Notes: a model not told the origin generated them from the sequence alone. Positions 45,438 through 53,823 are shown, numbered from the stretch's first letter. The stretch is DNA of 64,000 nt from Bin5 sp965261695 (GCA_965261695.1 OZ253474.1:5084001-5148000), one strand, 5' to 3'. A program made the numbers and translations.

Positions 45438-46538
45438 ATGAAGAGAATTATGAGATTCAACAGAGTCGGCATGATCTTGTCGATGGTCGTCGGCATGATT
45501 ATCGCCGCTTGCATGGGTAGGGGAAATGGGCCGGAAATCGTCGAGTCGGACGAGCCGACCGCCGCGGTGATGCAGGAAGAGACGCAATCCACGCTGAGTA
45601 TCGTTCAGGACCGAGGCAAACTGGTCTGCATCGGCAACGCCCTGCTGCCAGGTTTCGGTTTCCTCGATTCCGAAGGCAACTTCTCCGGCTTTGACGTCGA
45701 TTACTGCCGCGCCATCGCCGCGGCGATTTTTGGCGACTCCAATGCCGTCGAAGTGCGGCCCGCCACCGCCAGAGAGCGCTTCACCATCCTGTCCAGCGGT
45801 GAAGGAGACGTGATTATCCGCAACACCACCTGGACCATGTCGCGCGATACCGACCTGGGTATGAACTTCGGTCCCACCACCTTCTACGACGGGCAGGGGC
45901 TGATGGTGCGCAAAGAAGCCGGCATCTCGACTCTCACCGATCTCCAGGGCGCCTCGGTCTGCGTCGTCACCGGTACGACCACCGAGCTGAACCTGGCCGA
46001 TCAGTTTGCCGCCGCCGGCGTTAGCTATGAGGCCGTAGTCTTTGAGGACTTTGACCAGTCCTTCAACGCTTACGACGCCGGCCGCTGCGACGCCGTCACC
46101 ACCGACAAGTCCAGCCTGGTCTCCCGCCAGACCGTGCTGACCGTCCCCGAGGATCACGTGATTATCGACGTGACCCTTTCCAAGGAGCCTTTGGGGCCGG
46201 CCGTCCGCCACGGCGATGACCAATGGTTCGACCTTGTCAACTGGGTCGTCTACGCCACCATGATTGCCGAAGAGCAAGGCATCTCTTCGGCCAACATCGA
46301 CAGCTTCATGGGCAGCAACGACCCCAATATCCGCAAGCTGCTCGGTATGGAAGGTGACTTCTGCGCCAAGGTCGGTATCTCCAATTCCGGCTGCTTCGCC
46401 GATGTGATTTCGCTGGTCGGCAACTACGCCGAAATCTACAACCGCAACCTTGGCCCGGAGACGGTCTTTGACCTGCCTCGCGGCCTCAACAGCCTCTACA
46501 CGGACGGCGGCATCCTGTACGCCCCGCCCATCCGCTAA
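45438..46538 (+). CDS. aapJ: General amino-acid ABC transporter substrate-binding lipoprotein
   Basis: A 366-residue protein from ATG 45438, with AAGGAGAG about 8 bases upstream; the frame is open further 5' without support. A signal peptide (MILSMVVGMIIAAC) ends in a lipobox-like IAAC, so it should be a membrane-anchored lipoprotein. The family-3 solute-binding fold is marked by GKLVCIGNALLPGFGFLDSE, FSGFDVDYCRAIAAAIFGD and ATARERFTILSSGEGDVIIR. It captures L-amino acids for the AapQMP transporter encoded downstream. The binding specificity is probably broad. Confidence 0.9.
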   Translation: MKRIMRFNRVGMILSMVVGMIIAACMGRGNGPEIVESDEPTAAVMQEETQSTLSIVQDRGKLVCIGNALLPGFGFLDSEGNFSGFDVDYCRAIAAAIFGDSNAVEVRPATARERFTILSSGEGDVIIRNTTWTMSRDTDLGMNFGPTTFYDGQGLMVRKEAGISTLTDLQGASVCVVTGTTTELNLADQFAAAGVSYEAVVFEDFDQSFNAYDAGRCDAVTTDKSSLVSRQTVLTVPEDHVIIDVTLSKEPLGPAVRHGDDQWFDLVNWVVYATMIAEEQGISSANIDSFMGSNDPNIRKLLGMEGDFCAKVGISNSGCFADVISLVGNYAEIYNRNLGPETVFDLPRGLNSLYTDGGILYAPPIR

Positions 46539-46553
46539 CCGCAATCTGTTCCG

Positions 46554-46593
46554 GTGGATAGTGGTATCCGAACTATCGGATACCACTATCCAC
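46554..46593 (+). promoter_or_regulatory. Perfect 18-bp stem-loop between aapJ and aapQ
   Basis: GTGGATAGTGGTATCCGA and its exact reverse complement are separated by a 4-base loop (ACTA). No U-run follows, so it is not a classic terminator. Its place just after the binding-protein gene suggests a 3' stabiliser or differential-expression element, which would keep the binding protein in excess of the permeases. Confidence 0.8.
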
Positions 46594-46610
46594 TATCCAC
46601 CAGCCACAGT

Positions 46611-46658
46611 TCGCTTCACCGCTCGCTTCACCGCTCGCTTCACCGCTCGCTTCACCGT
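46611..46658 (+). repeat. Four tandem 12-bp repeats
   Basis: TCGCTTCACCGC occurs three times in a row, followed by TCGCTTCACCGT. They lie between the hairpin and the aapQ start, 30 bases before the ATG. Copy number could vary by slippage and alter spacing or translation of aapQ. No function is known. Confidence 0.9.
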
Positions 46659-46687
46659 AACCGACCTCACAGTTGACGAGGCAGCCC

Positions 46688-47872
46688 ATGCAGGAGATCC
46701 ACGCCAGTCAGGTACGCCCCCCCTTCTACCGCGATGAGCGCGTGCTCGGCCTGCTCAGTCAAATCGTCGTCGTCGTTATCGTCGTCGGGTTTGGGCTGTT
46801 CTTCTACAACAACATGATCTCCGGGCTGCGCGAAAAGCATAACGTCGCCATCACCTTCAGTTTTCTCAGCCAGGCTGCCGGGTTCGACATCGGTGAAAGC
46901 CTGATCGAGTACTCGCGCGAAGAAACTTACCTGAGGGCCTTCGTCGTCGGACTGCTCAACACCTTTCAGGTGGCCTTCCTCGGCATCATCTTTGCCACCG
47001 CGCTCGGCATCGTGATCGGCGTGATGCGGCTCTCCACCAACTTTCTCATCAACCGCATCGCCGCCATCTACATCGATATCTTTCGCAATATCCCTCTGCT
47101 CGTGCTGCTGATCTTCTGGGCCGATGCGGTCTTCTTGAAGCTGCCAAGGGTTAGCGATGCCATCATTCTGCCCGGCCCGATCTTCCTCAGCAATCGCGGC
47201 GTGGCCGTCCCCTGGGGAATCCCTACCGACTCCTGGGGCGCCTATCTAACCGTTCTGGGCGCCGGCGTTCTGCTGGGCGCCATCGTCGCCTGGCTTCTGC
47301 GCGAGCGCGGCAAACGCACCGGTCGCATGCCGCTCATCACCCTCTGGTTCGTGGTCACAGTCGCCGCCATCGGACTGGTCGGCTGGTTGGTCCTGCCGCA
47401 GCCGTTGACCCTCGATCAACCCTTTCTCGAAGGGTTCAACACACAGGGAGGAAAGGGTCTCAGCCAGCAGTTCATTGCCCTCCTGTCCGGCCTCATCATC
47501 TATACGGCCGCCTTTATCGCCGAAGTCGTGCGCGCCGGCATCCAGTCGGTTTCAAAGGGCCAGCGCGAGGCATCCACCGCACTGGGGCTGTCGCCCGCCC
47601 AGACATTGCGGCTGATCATCTTCCCCCAGGCCCTGCGCGTCATCATCCCGCCTCTCACCAGCCAGTACCTGAACTTGACCAAGAACTCATCCCTGGCCAT
47701 CGCCATCGGCTACCCCGACCTTTTCGCCGTAGCCGGCAGTACCATCTTGAATCAGACCGGCCGCGAGATCGAAGTGTTCACCTTGATCATGGGCACATAC
47801 CTGTCGCTGAGCCTGTTGACCTCCTTGCTCATGAACATCTACAACCGCCGCATCCGCCTGGTCGAACGCTGA
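46688..47872 (+). CDS. aapQ: Amino-acid ABC transporter permease, AapQ type
   Basis: A 394-residue membrane protein from ATG 46688. After the first helix (IVVVVIVVGFGLFF) comes the AapQ-type segment FLSQAAGFDIGESLIEYSRE. The permease core follows (RAFVVGLLNTFQVAFLGIIF, IDIFRNIPLLVLLIFW) and ends with the EAA-like loop REASTALGLSPAQTLRLIIF and PQALRVIIPPLTSQYLNLTK. It pairs with AapM to form the membrane channel. It is separated from aapJ by the hairpin and 12-bp repeats. Confidence 0.92.
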   Translation: MQEIHASQVRPPFYRDERVLGLLSQIVVVVIVVGFGLFFYNNMISGLREKHNVAITFSFLSQAAGFDIGESLIEYSREETYLRAFVVGLLNTFQVAFLGIIFATALGIVIGVMRLSTNFLINRIAAIYIDIFRNIPLLVLLIFWADAVFLKLPRVSDAIILPGPIFLSNRGVAVPWGIPTDSWGAYLTVLGAGVLLGAIVAWLLRERGKRTGRMPLITLWFVVTVAAIGLVGWLVLPQPLTLDQPFLEGFNTQGGKGLSQQFIALLSGLIIYTAAFIAEVVRAGIQSVSKGQREASTALGLSPAQTLRLIIFPQALRVIIPPLTSQYLNLTKNSSLAIAIGYPDLFAVAGSTILNQTGREIEVFTLIMGTYLSLSLLTSLLMNIYNRRIRLVER

Positions 47873-47946
47873 CGCGCCAACATTTTGGAGCGTGCGTTTC
47901 GTGAATTGGGCATCCAACCACGAGCCTCGCTGGGAGAATCAGACAC

Positions 47947-49167
47947 ATGACGACAGCGGCTGGAGAATCGTCTGACCGCTCGGTCCTGCCGGTAAGCGAA
48001 CGCCGCATGGTTCTGGCTTGGATGCGCAGGAACCTGTTCAGCGATCTCTACAACTCAGTCCTTACGGTGGTGGCAGCCGCCCTCATCCTCTTTGCCGTCA
48101 ATATGTTCTTGCGCTGGGCCTTTATGACGGCCGTGTGGGGCGTTATTCCCGCCAACTTCAACCTGATCATGCGCGGCCAGTACCCCGCCGACGAGGCATG
48201 GCGCTTGTGGCTCGTCATCTACCTGCTCGGCGCTGTCATCGGCTTGTTGTGGAAGCTGATCAGTGGGCAGTTCACGGCAGCAGCCCGCGTCTTGGTCGCC
48301 ATCCCCTTCCTGCTGATGCTGGTCCCCTTCTTCTCGGCGACGACCCGCCTTTACCTGCTGATCGTTGCCGTCGCCGGCATTTGCGGCTATTTCCTCGGCG
48401 GCTACCTGCCGATCCAACATCGTGTGCGCGCCGCCGTCTACATCCTGCTTGGCTTCCTGGTCGTGATGCTCGTCATCCTGCGCGGCTTCAGCGGCAACGC
48501 CGAACCAATGCCCACCGTCACCACCATCCTCTGGGGCGGGCTGCTGCTCTCGCTCCTGTTGGCCTTCTTCGGCATCACCCTTTCCTTCCCGCTGGGCATC
48601 CTGCTGGCGCTGGGCCGCCAGTCTAAGCTGCCCGCGATCCGCGTGATGAGTGTGATCTACATCGAGTTCATCCGCGGCGTTCCGCTCATCAGCCTGCTCT
48701 TCATGGGCCAGGTGATGCTGCAGCTTTTCCTGCCGGACGGCTTCCCCCTGATCGACCGCGTCCTGCGCGCGCTCGTCGCCATCATTCTCTTTTCCTCCGC
48801 CTACACGGCCGAAAACGTGCGCGGCGGACTGCAATCGATCCCGCGCGGCCAGTATGAGGCTGCCCAAGCGCTTGGCCTCAGCACCTACCATGCGACCGTG
48901 CACATTATCATGCCCCAAGCGCTGCGCGCCGTGATTCCCGTGCTCGTCGGTCAGTTTATCAGCCTCTTCAAAGACACGACGCTGGTGGCCCTTGTCGGCC
49001 TGTTCGACCTGCTCGGCATCGCCCGCACCATCCTCGCCAACCCGGATTGGCTGGGCACACAGCAGGAGGTCCTGGCCATTGTCGCCGCTCTATTCTGGAT
49101 TTTCAGCTACAGCATGAGCTATGCCAGCCGCCGCATCGAGCGCCGCCTCGGCGTCGGCGAACGCTAG
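47947..49167 (+). CDS. aapM: Amino-acid ABC transporter permease, AapM type
   Basis: A 406-residue permease with extra N-terminal helices, as usual for this subunit (VLTVVAAALILFAVNMFLRW). The core contains YIEFIRGVPLISLLFMGQVM, YTAENVRGGLQSIPRGQYEA and AQALGLSTYHATVHIIMPQA, the EAA coupling loop. GQFISLFKDTTLVALVGLFD is highly typical. It starts 75 bases after aapQ and belongs to the same operon. Confidence 0.93.
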   Translation: MTTAAGESSDRSVLPVSERRMVLAWMRRNLFSDLYNSVLTVVAAALILFAVNMFLRWAFMTAVWGVIPANFNLIMRGQYPADEAWRLWLVIYLLGAVIGLLWKLISGQFTAAARVLVAIPFLLMLVPFFSATTRLYLLIVAVAGICGYFLGGYLPIQHRVRAAVYILLGFLVVMLVILRGFSGNAEPMPTVTTILWGGLLLSLLLAFFGITLSFPLGILLALGRQSKLPAIRVMSVIYIEFIRGVPLISLLFMGQVMLQLFLPDGFPLIDRVLRALVAIILFSSAYTAENVRGGLQSIPRGQYEAAQALGLSTYHATVHIIMPQALRAVIPVLVGQFISLFKDTTLVALVGLFDLLGIARTILANPDWLGTQQEVLAIVAALFWIFSYSMSYASRRIERRLGVGER

Positions 49168-49242
49168 CTAGCCGCTTCGAGGCCGCTCCCAGCCTTCGAT
49201 TCCAATTACCAAGTAACGATTCCTACAAACGAGGTGCCCGCG

Positions 49243-49992
49243 ATGTCCGAGAACGACACAGCCGAAGAGATCATCATCTGCCAGGATGTCAGCAAATGGT
49301 TCGGCGAGTTCCAGGCGCTCAAGAACTGCACCCTGCGCGTCAAGGCGCAAGAGGTGGTCGTCATTATCGGGCCGTCCGGCTCCGGCAAATCCACCTTTAT
49401 CCGCTGCATCAACCGTCTTGAAGAGCACCAGGCCGGCGAAATCATCGTCGACGGCATCCCACTGACCCGCGATGTGCGCAACATCGAGCAGATCCGTTCC
49501 GAAACCGGCATGGTCTTCCAGCAGTTCAACCTCTTCCCCCATCTGACCGTGATCGAGAACATCACCCTCGCGCCGATCCACGTGCGCAAGATGAAGAAGG
49601 AGGAGGCGCAGGAGTCGGCCATGAGCCTGCTCAACCGCGTCGGCATCCCCGAACAGGCCGACAAGTACCCCGGCCAGCTCTCCGGCGGCCAGCAACAGCG
49701 CGTCGCCATCGCCCGCTCGCTCGCCATGCAGCCCAAAATCATGCTCTTCGACGAGCCCACCTCCGCCCTCGACCCCGAGATGATCAAAGAGGTGCTCGAC
49801 GTGATGCAGGAGTTGGCCGTAAGCGGCATGACCATGCTCGTCGTCACCCACGAGATGGGCTTCGCCCGCGAGGTCGCCCACCGCATCGTCTTCATGGACG
49901 GCGGCGAGATCATGGAAGTGGGCACCCCCGAGCACTTCTTCACCAACGCCCAGCACGAGCGCACCAAGCTCTTCCTCAGCCAGATCCTGTAG
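49243..49992 (+). CDS. aapP: Amino-acid ABC transporter ATP-binding protein
   Basis: A 249-residue ATPase from ATG 49243, with GAGGTG about 6 bases upstream; a GTG three codons earlier is possible. It has Walker A GPSGSGKSTFIRCINRLE, Q-loop GMVFQQFNLFPHLTV, signature LSGGQQQRVAIARSLAMQP, Walker B IMLFDEPTSALDPEM and H-loop VVTHEMGFAREVAH. It drives uptake through AapQM and is the last gene of the operon. Confidence 0.96.
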   Translation: MSENDTAEEIIICQDVSKWFGEFQALKNCTLRVKAQEVVVIIGPSGSGKSTFIRCINRLEEHQAGEIIVDGIPLTRDVRNIEQIRSETGMVFQQFNLFPHLTVIENITLAPIHVRKMKKEEAQESAMSLLNRVGIPEQADKYPGQLSGGQQQRVAIARSLAMQPKIMLFDEPTSALDPEMIKEVLDVMQELAVSGMTMLVVTHEMGFAREVAHRIVFMDGGEIMEVGTPEHFFTNAQHERTKLFLSQIL

Positions 49993-50149
49993 GCCATTTC
50001 CGACCTCATTGTCTGGTCGCTGACGCGATGAAGTTTTCGAGAAGTTTCCGCCCGTGTTGAGCTTCGGGACTAACTGTTGATGCCGACGTCCCGATGATAT
50101 CTCAGCTCTAATTCTTTGAATCTACTCGACGTGCCCCCGCCACACCATC

Positions 50150-50375
50150 CTCTGCCCGATTCGGAACGCGCCGCCACCTGCGCGCCCGCCTCGACGCCCT
50201 CTACTTCCACCTCTACCGCCTCTCCCGCGCCGACGCCGCCTACATCCTCGACACCTTCCCCATCGTCCGCCGCCACGACCAGGCCGCCTTCGGCCGCTAC
50301 CGCACCAAAGATATGGTCCTCGCCTACTACAACGCCCTCGCCGCCGGCGACACCACCACCGACGTGGCTGTCTAA
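50150..50375 (+). pseudogene. C-terminal remnant of an Eco57I-like restriction-modification methylase
   Basis: One frame without a start codon reads RARLDALYFHLYRLSRADAA, YILDTFPIVRRHDQAAFGRY and RTKDMVLAYYNALAAGDTTT to a TAA at 50373-50375. This resembles the extreme C-terminus of large Eco57I-type combined restriction-methylation proteins. The rest of the gene is absent. A more decayed version of the same tail occurs at about 51590-51756. Confidence 0.65.
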
Positions 50376-50419
50376 CGGGCCGGCGTTCCCACCCGACGAC
50401 GCTCCGTCAATTAGGTTTC

Positions 50420-50588
50420 GTTGACTTTTCAAAGTCTTGGTCAAAGAGGCGACATCTACAGGCTGCCTGCGACCAGTTCTGACTTTGGTTCGCCTGATTC
50501 TCGTGAACGAAGTTCGCCACTTGAGCCGGTGCCGTTAATCATGTCCATCATAATAATCACTCAAATCAGAGTTCAGACAAATGCCAAC
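50420..50588 (+). repeat. Copy of dispersed 168-bp element
   Basis: It begins GTTGACTTTTCAAAGTCTTG and ends GTTCAGACAAATGCCAAC. The internal CAAAGAGGCGACATCTACAG, GATTCTCGTGAACGAAG and GCCGTTAATCATGTCCATCA blocks are shared with the other copies. The inverted-repeat homology extends outward as GGTTTC... and ...GAGACC. Confidence 0.88.
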
Positions 50589-50687
50589 GAGACCTTAGCA
50601 ACTCGATTGACTTACAGGACTCCCTGGCGTTATATTGTAAATTGAACTTGGCAGGAAACTTCCTGGATGAGGGAGGATGCAAACAAC

Positions 50688-51158
50688 GTGGCAAACCATG
50701 GCACGAATGTTTACGCCGACACATCCGTCTTCGGCGGCGCATATGACCCCGAGTTTTCCGCGCCGAGCAGAAAGTTCTTTGACGAAGTTGACGCCGGACG
50801 CTTTTCCCTGATAGTCTCCCCTGTTGTTGAGGAAGAAATCGGGTCTGCCCCCGAAACTGGCCAGGAGCTTTTCGCCGCGTACTACCATTCAGCCCGCGTC
50901 GAGGAAGTCAGCGTTGAAGCTCTGGAGCTTCGAGCAATTAATATCGAGTTTGGCATCGTTTCAGGACGATCGTTGGCGGATGCGCTGCACGTAGCCGTTG
51001 CAACGCTGGCAAAGTGCGAACCCGTCGTCAGTTGGAACTTCAGGGACATTGTTCATTTTGACAAAATCCGCAAATACAACGCGGTCAATCTGCTCAAGGG
51101 ATACGACCAGATAGCGATTCATTCTCCCTTGGAGGTAATTCAACATGACGGTCCGTGA
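50688..51158 (+). CDS. PIN-domain ribonuclease toxin (VapC-like)
   Basis: About 156 residues from a GTG at 50688 preceded by GGGAGGA; an ATG seven codons earlier is the alternative. Acidic PIN residues are present: NVYADTSVFGG (Asp), SPVVEEEIGSAP (Glu), SLADALHVAVAT (Asp) and VVSWNFRDIVHFD (Asn/Asp). It should cleave RNA and be held in check by a partner. The next gene overlaps by 14 bases and encodes an unusual small protein, making a toxin-first pair. Confidence 0.82.
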   Translation: MANHGTNVYADTSVFGGAYDPEFSAPSRKFFDEVDAGRFSLIVSPVVEEEIGSAPETGQELFAAYYHSARVEEVSVEALELRAINIEFGIVSGRSLADALHVAVATLAKCEPVVSWNFRDIVHFDKIRKYNAVNLLKGYDQIAIHSPLEVIQHDGP

Positions 51159-51522
51159 ACCCGAATTTATGGTCTGGAAACGCCGCGGCGCAGAACACGT
51201 CCGCAGACAGGTCGAGGGCATGTCAAGCGAAGAAGAACTCGCATTCTGGCGCAAACGCACCGAAAAAATGCGGACGCGCCAGCAGGCGACACGGTCAGAA
51301 TGTAGCCAATCGGTCCCGCAAGATCAGCCGCCCAACACTTCTCCGGTTGCTGACAGCCGCCCCCGTTGGAGCGATTCCGACATCGCATTGCGCGAACCCG
51401 AATGCGTCGCCCTCAAACGCCGCGGCCAAGAGCGCGTCCAGCGTCTGGTGGAGGGCATGACAAAACAAGAAGAACTCGAATTCTGGCGCCAGCGCACGCG
51501 GAAAGTGCGAACGAGTCAATAG
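51145..51522 (+). CDS. Putative antitoxin with internally duplicated domain
   Basis: A 125-residue protein made of two copies of a ~45-residue unit. Copy 1 is REPEFMVWKRRGAEHVRRQV to EELAFWRKRTEKMRTRQ; copy 2 is REPECVALKRRGQERVQRLV to EELEFWRQRTRKVRTSQ. They are joined by a Ser/Pro-rich linker. A third, single copy is encoded at 54741-54959. Overlap with the upstream PIN toxin gene implies it neutralises that toxin. The family is not one I can name, and the antitoxin role is inference from position. Confidence 0.65.
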   Translation: MTVREPEFMVWKRRGAEHVRRQVEGMSSEEELAFWRKRTEKMRTRQQATRSECSQSVPQDQPPNTSPVADSRPRWSDSDIALREPECVALKRRGQERVQRLVEGMTKQEELEFWRQRTRKVRTSQ

Positions 51523-51948
51523 GCTATACAGTCCTGATCCGAACAAACTGTTCCTTCCCACCGCCCCACCTGACCAGCCCCCTGTCAGCGCCGTATCCCC
51601 CGCCCCCGCCCCGACGCCGCCTACAACCCCGACACCTTTCCCGTCCTCCGCCGCCGCGACCAAGCCGCCTTCGCCCACTGCGGCGCCAAAGCCATGGTCC
51701 TTGCCTACGACAACGCCCTCGCCGCCTGGCGATACCGAAACTGACGTGGACGTCTGAGTGCGCGACTCAGAATGGGTAGATTCCCCTTAGGAGCGGAGGG
51801 ATCTTGGCCGCACTTGTGGTGGAGGAGCAAGAGTAGTCGCGAACGCACACTGGTTGGGCGGAAGACTTGACCCGAACGAACGGATGTGCCAGAATATGTA
51901 TAGATAGCCCTACCTTCTTAGTGGCACGAAGACTATGGACGATCAGGA
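51523..51948. other. Gap holding a second methylase-tail remnant
   Basis: Only the decayed remnant at 51590-51756 is recognised. The last ~190 bases before the AAA gene show no repeat or RNA, but mark a change to AT-richer sequence. Confidence 0.5.
51590..51756 (+). pseudogene. Second, more decayed methylase C-terminal remnant
   Basis: One frame reads DAAYNPDTFPVLRRRDQAAF, then AKAMVLAYDNALAA. An extra T shifts the frame; in the shifted frame DTETDVDV and a TGA (51754-51756) complete the tail. It is parallel to the remnant at 50150-50375 but carries substitutions (LAYD for LAYY, HCGAK for RYRTK). It indicates an old duplication around the PIN/antitoxin pair. Confidence 0.6.
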
Positions 51949-53823
51949 ATGTACGCAAAAAGAATCCAACTAACCAATTATGGGCCGGTCAATCATCTCG
52001 ATCTCTCCTTTCCTTTCGATGGCTTATCTCCTAAACCAGTATTGTTGGTTGGCGAAAATGGTTCGGGCAAAAGCATCTGTCTTTCCCATATCGTGAATGG
52101 ATTGCTTGCTGCGCAAGGCGTCCTGTTTCCGCACTCGCCTGAGGTAGAAGCAGGTAAAGTTTATAAGTTGAGAAGTTCTTTTTACATCAAGACCGGAAAA
52201 GAGTTCTACTTCGCGAAAGTTGACTTTGAAGATGACTTGCACATTGGAGAGTTAAGGTCTCGCTGCGAAAAGCAAAGTTACGAAGAACTCCCCACAGGTC
52301 TCTTTGGCACGAATCCTCAAGTCTTGTGGGATGAAATGGAGCCTGAAGGCAACGACAATTTCACGACATGTATTTCTTCTCGAAACAAAGATAGGATAAG
52401 AAGAGTCTACTCCAGACGTTGTGTCCTCTACTTTCCCCCAAATCGATTTGAAGAGCCGGCATGGCTGAATGAGGGAAACCTATTGGCCAGAGCCCGAGTG
52501 ATGGAAGCCAAGAACTTGGAAGGGCATACGCACCGGAAGGTGGTCAATTATTCTCCACTTAACGAAATTCAGAACTGGCTGTTTGGGGTTGTTTACGACC
52601 GTGCAGTTTTTGAAATCCAGACCTCCGACATTTCATTGCCCATCGACAGTGGGAAGGAAACAATTGTCCTTCCCGTATTTAGAGGATTCTCGGGAAATGC
52701 TTCGAGAGCCTTTGAAAACTCGATGTCTATAGTTCAGGCGATTCTTAGAAAGAGAAATGTTAGGTTTGGGATAGGTGGCCGTCACAACAGGGTGGTTTCA
52801 ATCGAATCAAGACAGGGGCAAGTAATCCCAAATGTATTTCAGTTGTCCAGTGGAGAGACTTCTCTATTGAACCTCTTTCTGTCCATTTTACGCGACTATG
52901 AACTCAGCGGTTCAGTATTTTCTCGAACAGAGGACATTCGGGGAATCGTAGTCGTTGACGAAATTGACCTACATCTACACGCTGAACATCAGTACAAAGT
53001 CCTCCCTGAGCTTATAAAGATGTTCCCCAAAGTTCAGTTTATAGTAACTACGCATTCACCGCTTTTTGTCCTTGGTCTTAGAAAGCTTCTTGGCGAAAGT
53101 GGTTTTGGCCTCTATCAATTGCCAGAAGGGCAACAGATCAGCCCGGAAGAGTTTACCGAATTTGGCAGAGCATATAACTCATTCTCTGATACAAGAAGGT
53201 ATTCGGAGGACATACGGCAAGCAATAGAGAAATCCCGAAAGCCTATCATTTTTGCCGAAGGCATAACCGACATCAAGTACATTGAGAAGGCCGCTGAGCA
53301 TATGGAGCAACTCAAAGTGTTTGACAAAATTCAATTGAGGGACGGCCAAGGTTTTGGAGGGCTGAATAAAGTTTCTAAACACTTTGATACAGCACTTTCC
53401 GAAATCACCCCTCAAGACATCATCCTTCTCTATGATTGCGATAAACCAAAGCAGGACTCCAAAGGGAATGTTCATAAGCGGCATATTCCCTTGCAAGAAA
53501 ACAATCCCGTGGAAGAAGGCATCGAGAACCTCTTCAGCCGAGAGACCTTGTTGAAAGCACGAGAGTTCAAAAGAGAGTTCATTGACGTTACATCTGAGCA
53601 CAAGGAGACGATACGGGGAGAAAGTAGGACCATCCCTGAGAAGTGGGTCATCAACTCAGACGAAAAGACCAACCTATGCAATTGGCTCTGCGATAATGGA
53701 ACCGTAGATGACTTTCAGCATTTTCAATGTGTTTTCGATTTGTTGGAGGAATTACTCGATTTAGCCGAGCCATCTAGGGCTGAACAGTCTAAGGACAAAA
53801 GGACGCAGCAAACTTCCCAGTGA
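51949..53823 (+). CDS. AAA ATPase with TOPRIM domain (OLD-like nuclease), candidate defence gene
   Basis: A 624-residue protein. Walker A GENGSGKS is at residues 35-42, an ABC-type signature FQLSSGETSLLNLFLSIL near 300, Walker B VVVDEIDLHLHAEHQ near 335 and the H-loop FIVTTHSPLFVLGL near 360. Then comes a TOPRIM-like domain with PIIFAEGITDIKYIEKA (~430, Glu), IILLYDCDKPKQD (~493, Asp-x-Asp) and VEEGIENLF. This is the layout of OLD-family ATP-dependent nucleases, many of which act in anti-phage defence. Base composition is clearly AT-richer than its neighbours, suggesting recent transfer. No companion gene (such as a UvrD-like or HNH partner) is adjacent. Confidence 0.83.
   Translation: MYAKRIQLTNYGPVNHLDLSFPFDGLSPKPVLLVGENGSGKSICLSHIVNGLLAAQGVLFPHSPEVEAGKVYKLRSSFYIKTGKEFYFAKVDFEDDLHIGELRSRCEKQSYEELPTGLFGTNPQVLWDEMEPEGNDNFTTCISSRNKDRIRRVYSRRCVLYFPPNRFEEPAWLNEGNLLARARVMEAKNLEGHTHRKVVNYSPLNEIQNWLFGVVYDRAVFEIQTSDISLPIDSGKETIVLPVFRGFSGNASRAFENSMSIVQAILRKRNVRFGIGGRHNRVVSIESRQGQVIPNVFQLSSGETSLLNLFLSILRDYELSGSVFSRTEDIRGIVVVDEIDLHLHAEHQYKVLPELIKMFPKVQFIVTTHSPLFVLGLRKLLGESGFGLYQLPEGQQISPEEFTEFGRAYNSFSDTRRYSEDIRQAIEKSRKPIIFAEGITDIKYIEKAAEHMEQLKVFDKIQLRDGQGFGGLNKVSKHFDTALSEITPQDIILLYDCDKPKQDSKGNVHKRHIPLQENNPVEEGIENLFSRETLLKAREFKREFIDVTSEHKETIRGESRTIPEKWVINSDEKTNLCNWLCDNGTVDDFQHFQCVFDLLEELLDLAEPSRAEQSKDKRTQQTSQ

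Larger units (their letters stand above)
49993..50687. other. Gene-poor stretch with a methylase-tail remnant and a 168-bp element
   Basis: Apart from the restriction-methylase remnant (50150-50375) and the dispersed element (50420-50588) nothing coding is recognised. GC-rich open frames here are shadows of the remnant. Confidence 0.6.

Noticed and set aside
46554..46593. Intrinsic terminator after aapJ
   Set aside because: The stem is perfect but no U-run follows, and downstream genes belong to the same transporter.
50116..50424. Pro/Ser/Thr-rich 102-codon frame as a secreted protein
   Set aside because: It is the wrong-frame reading of the methylase tail remnant.
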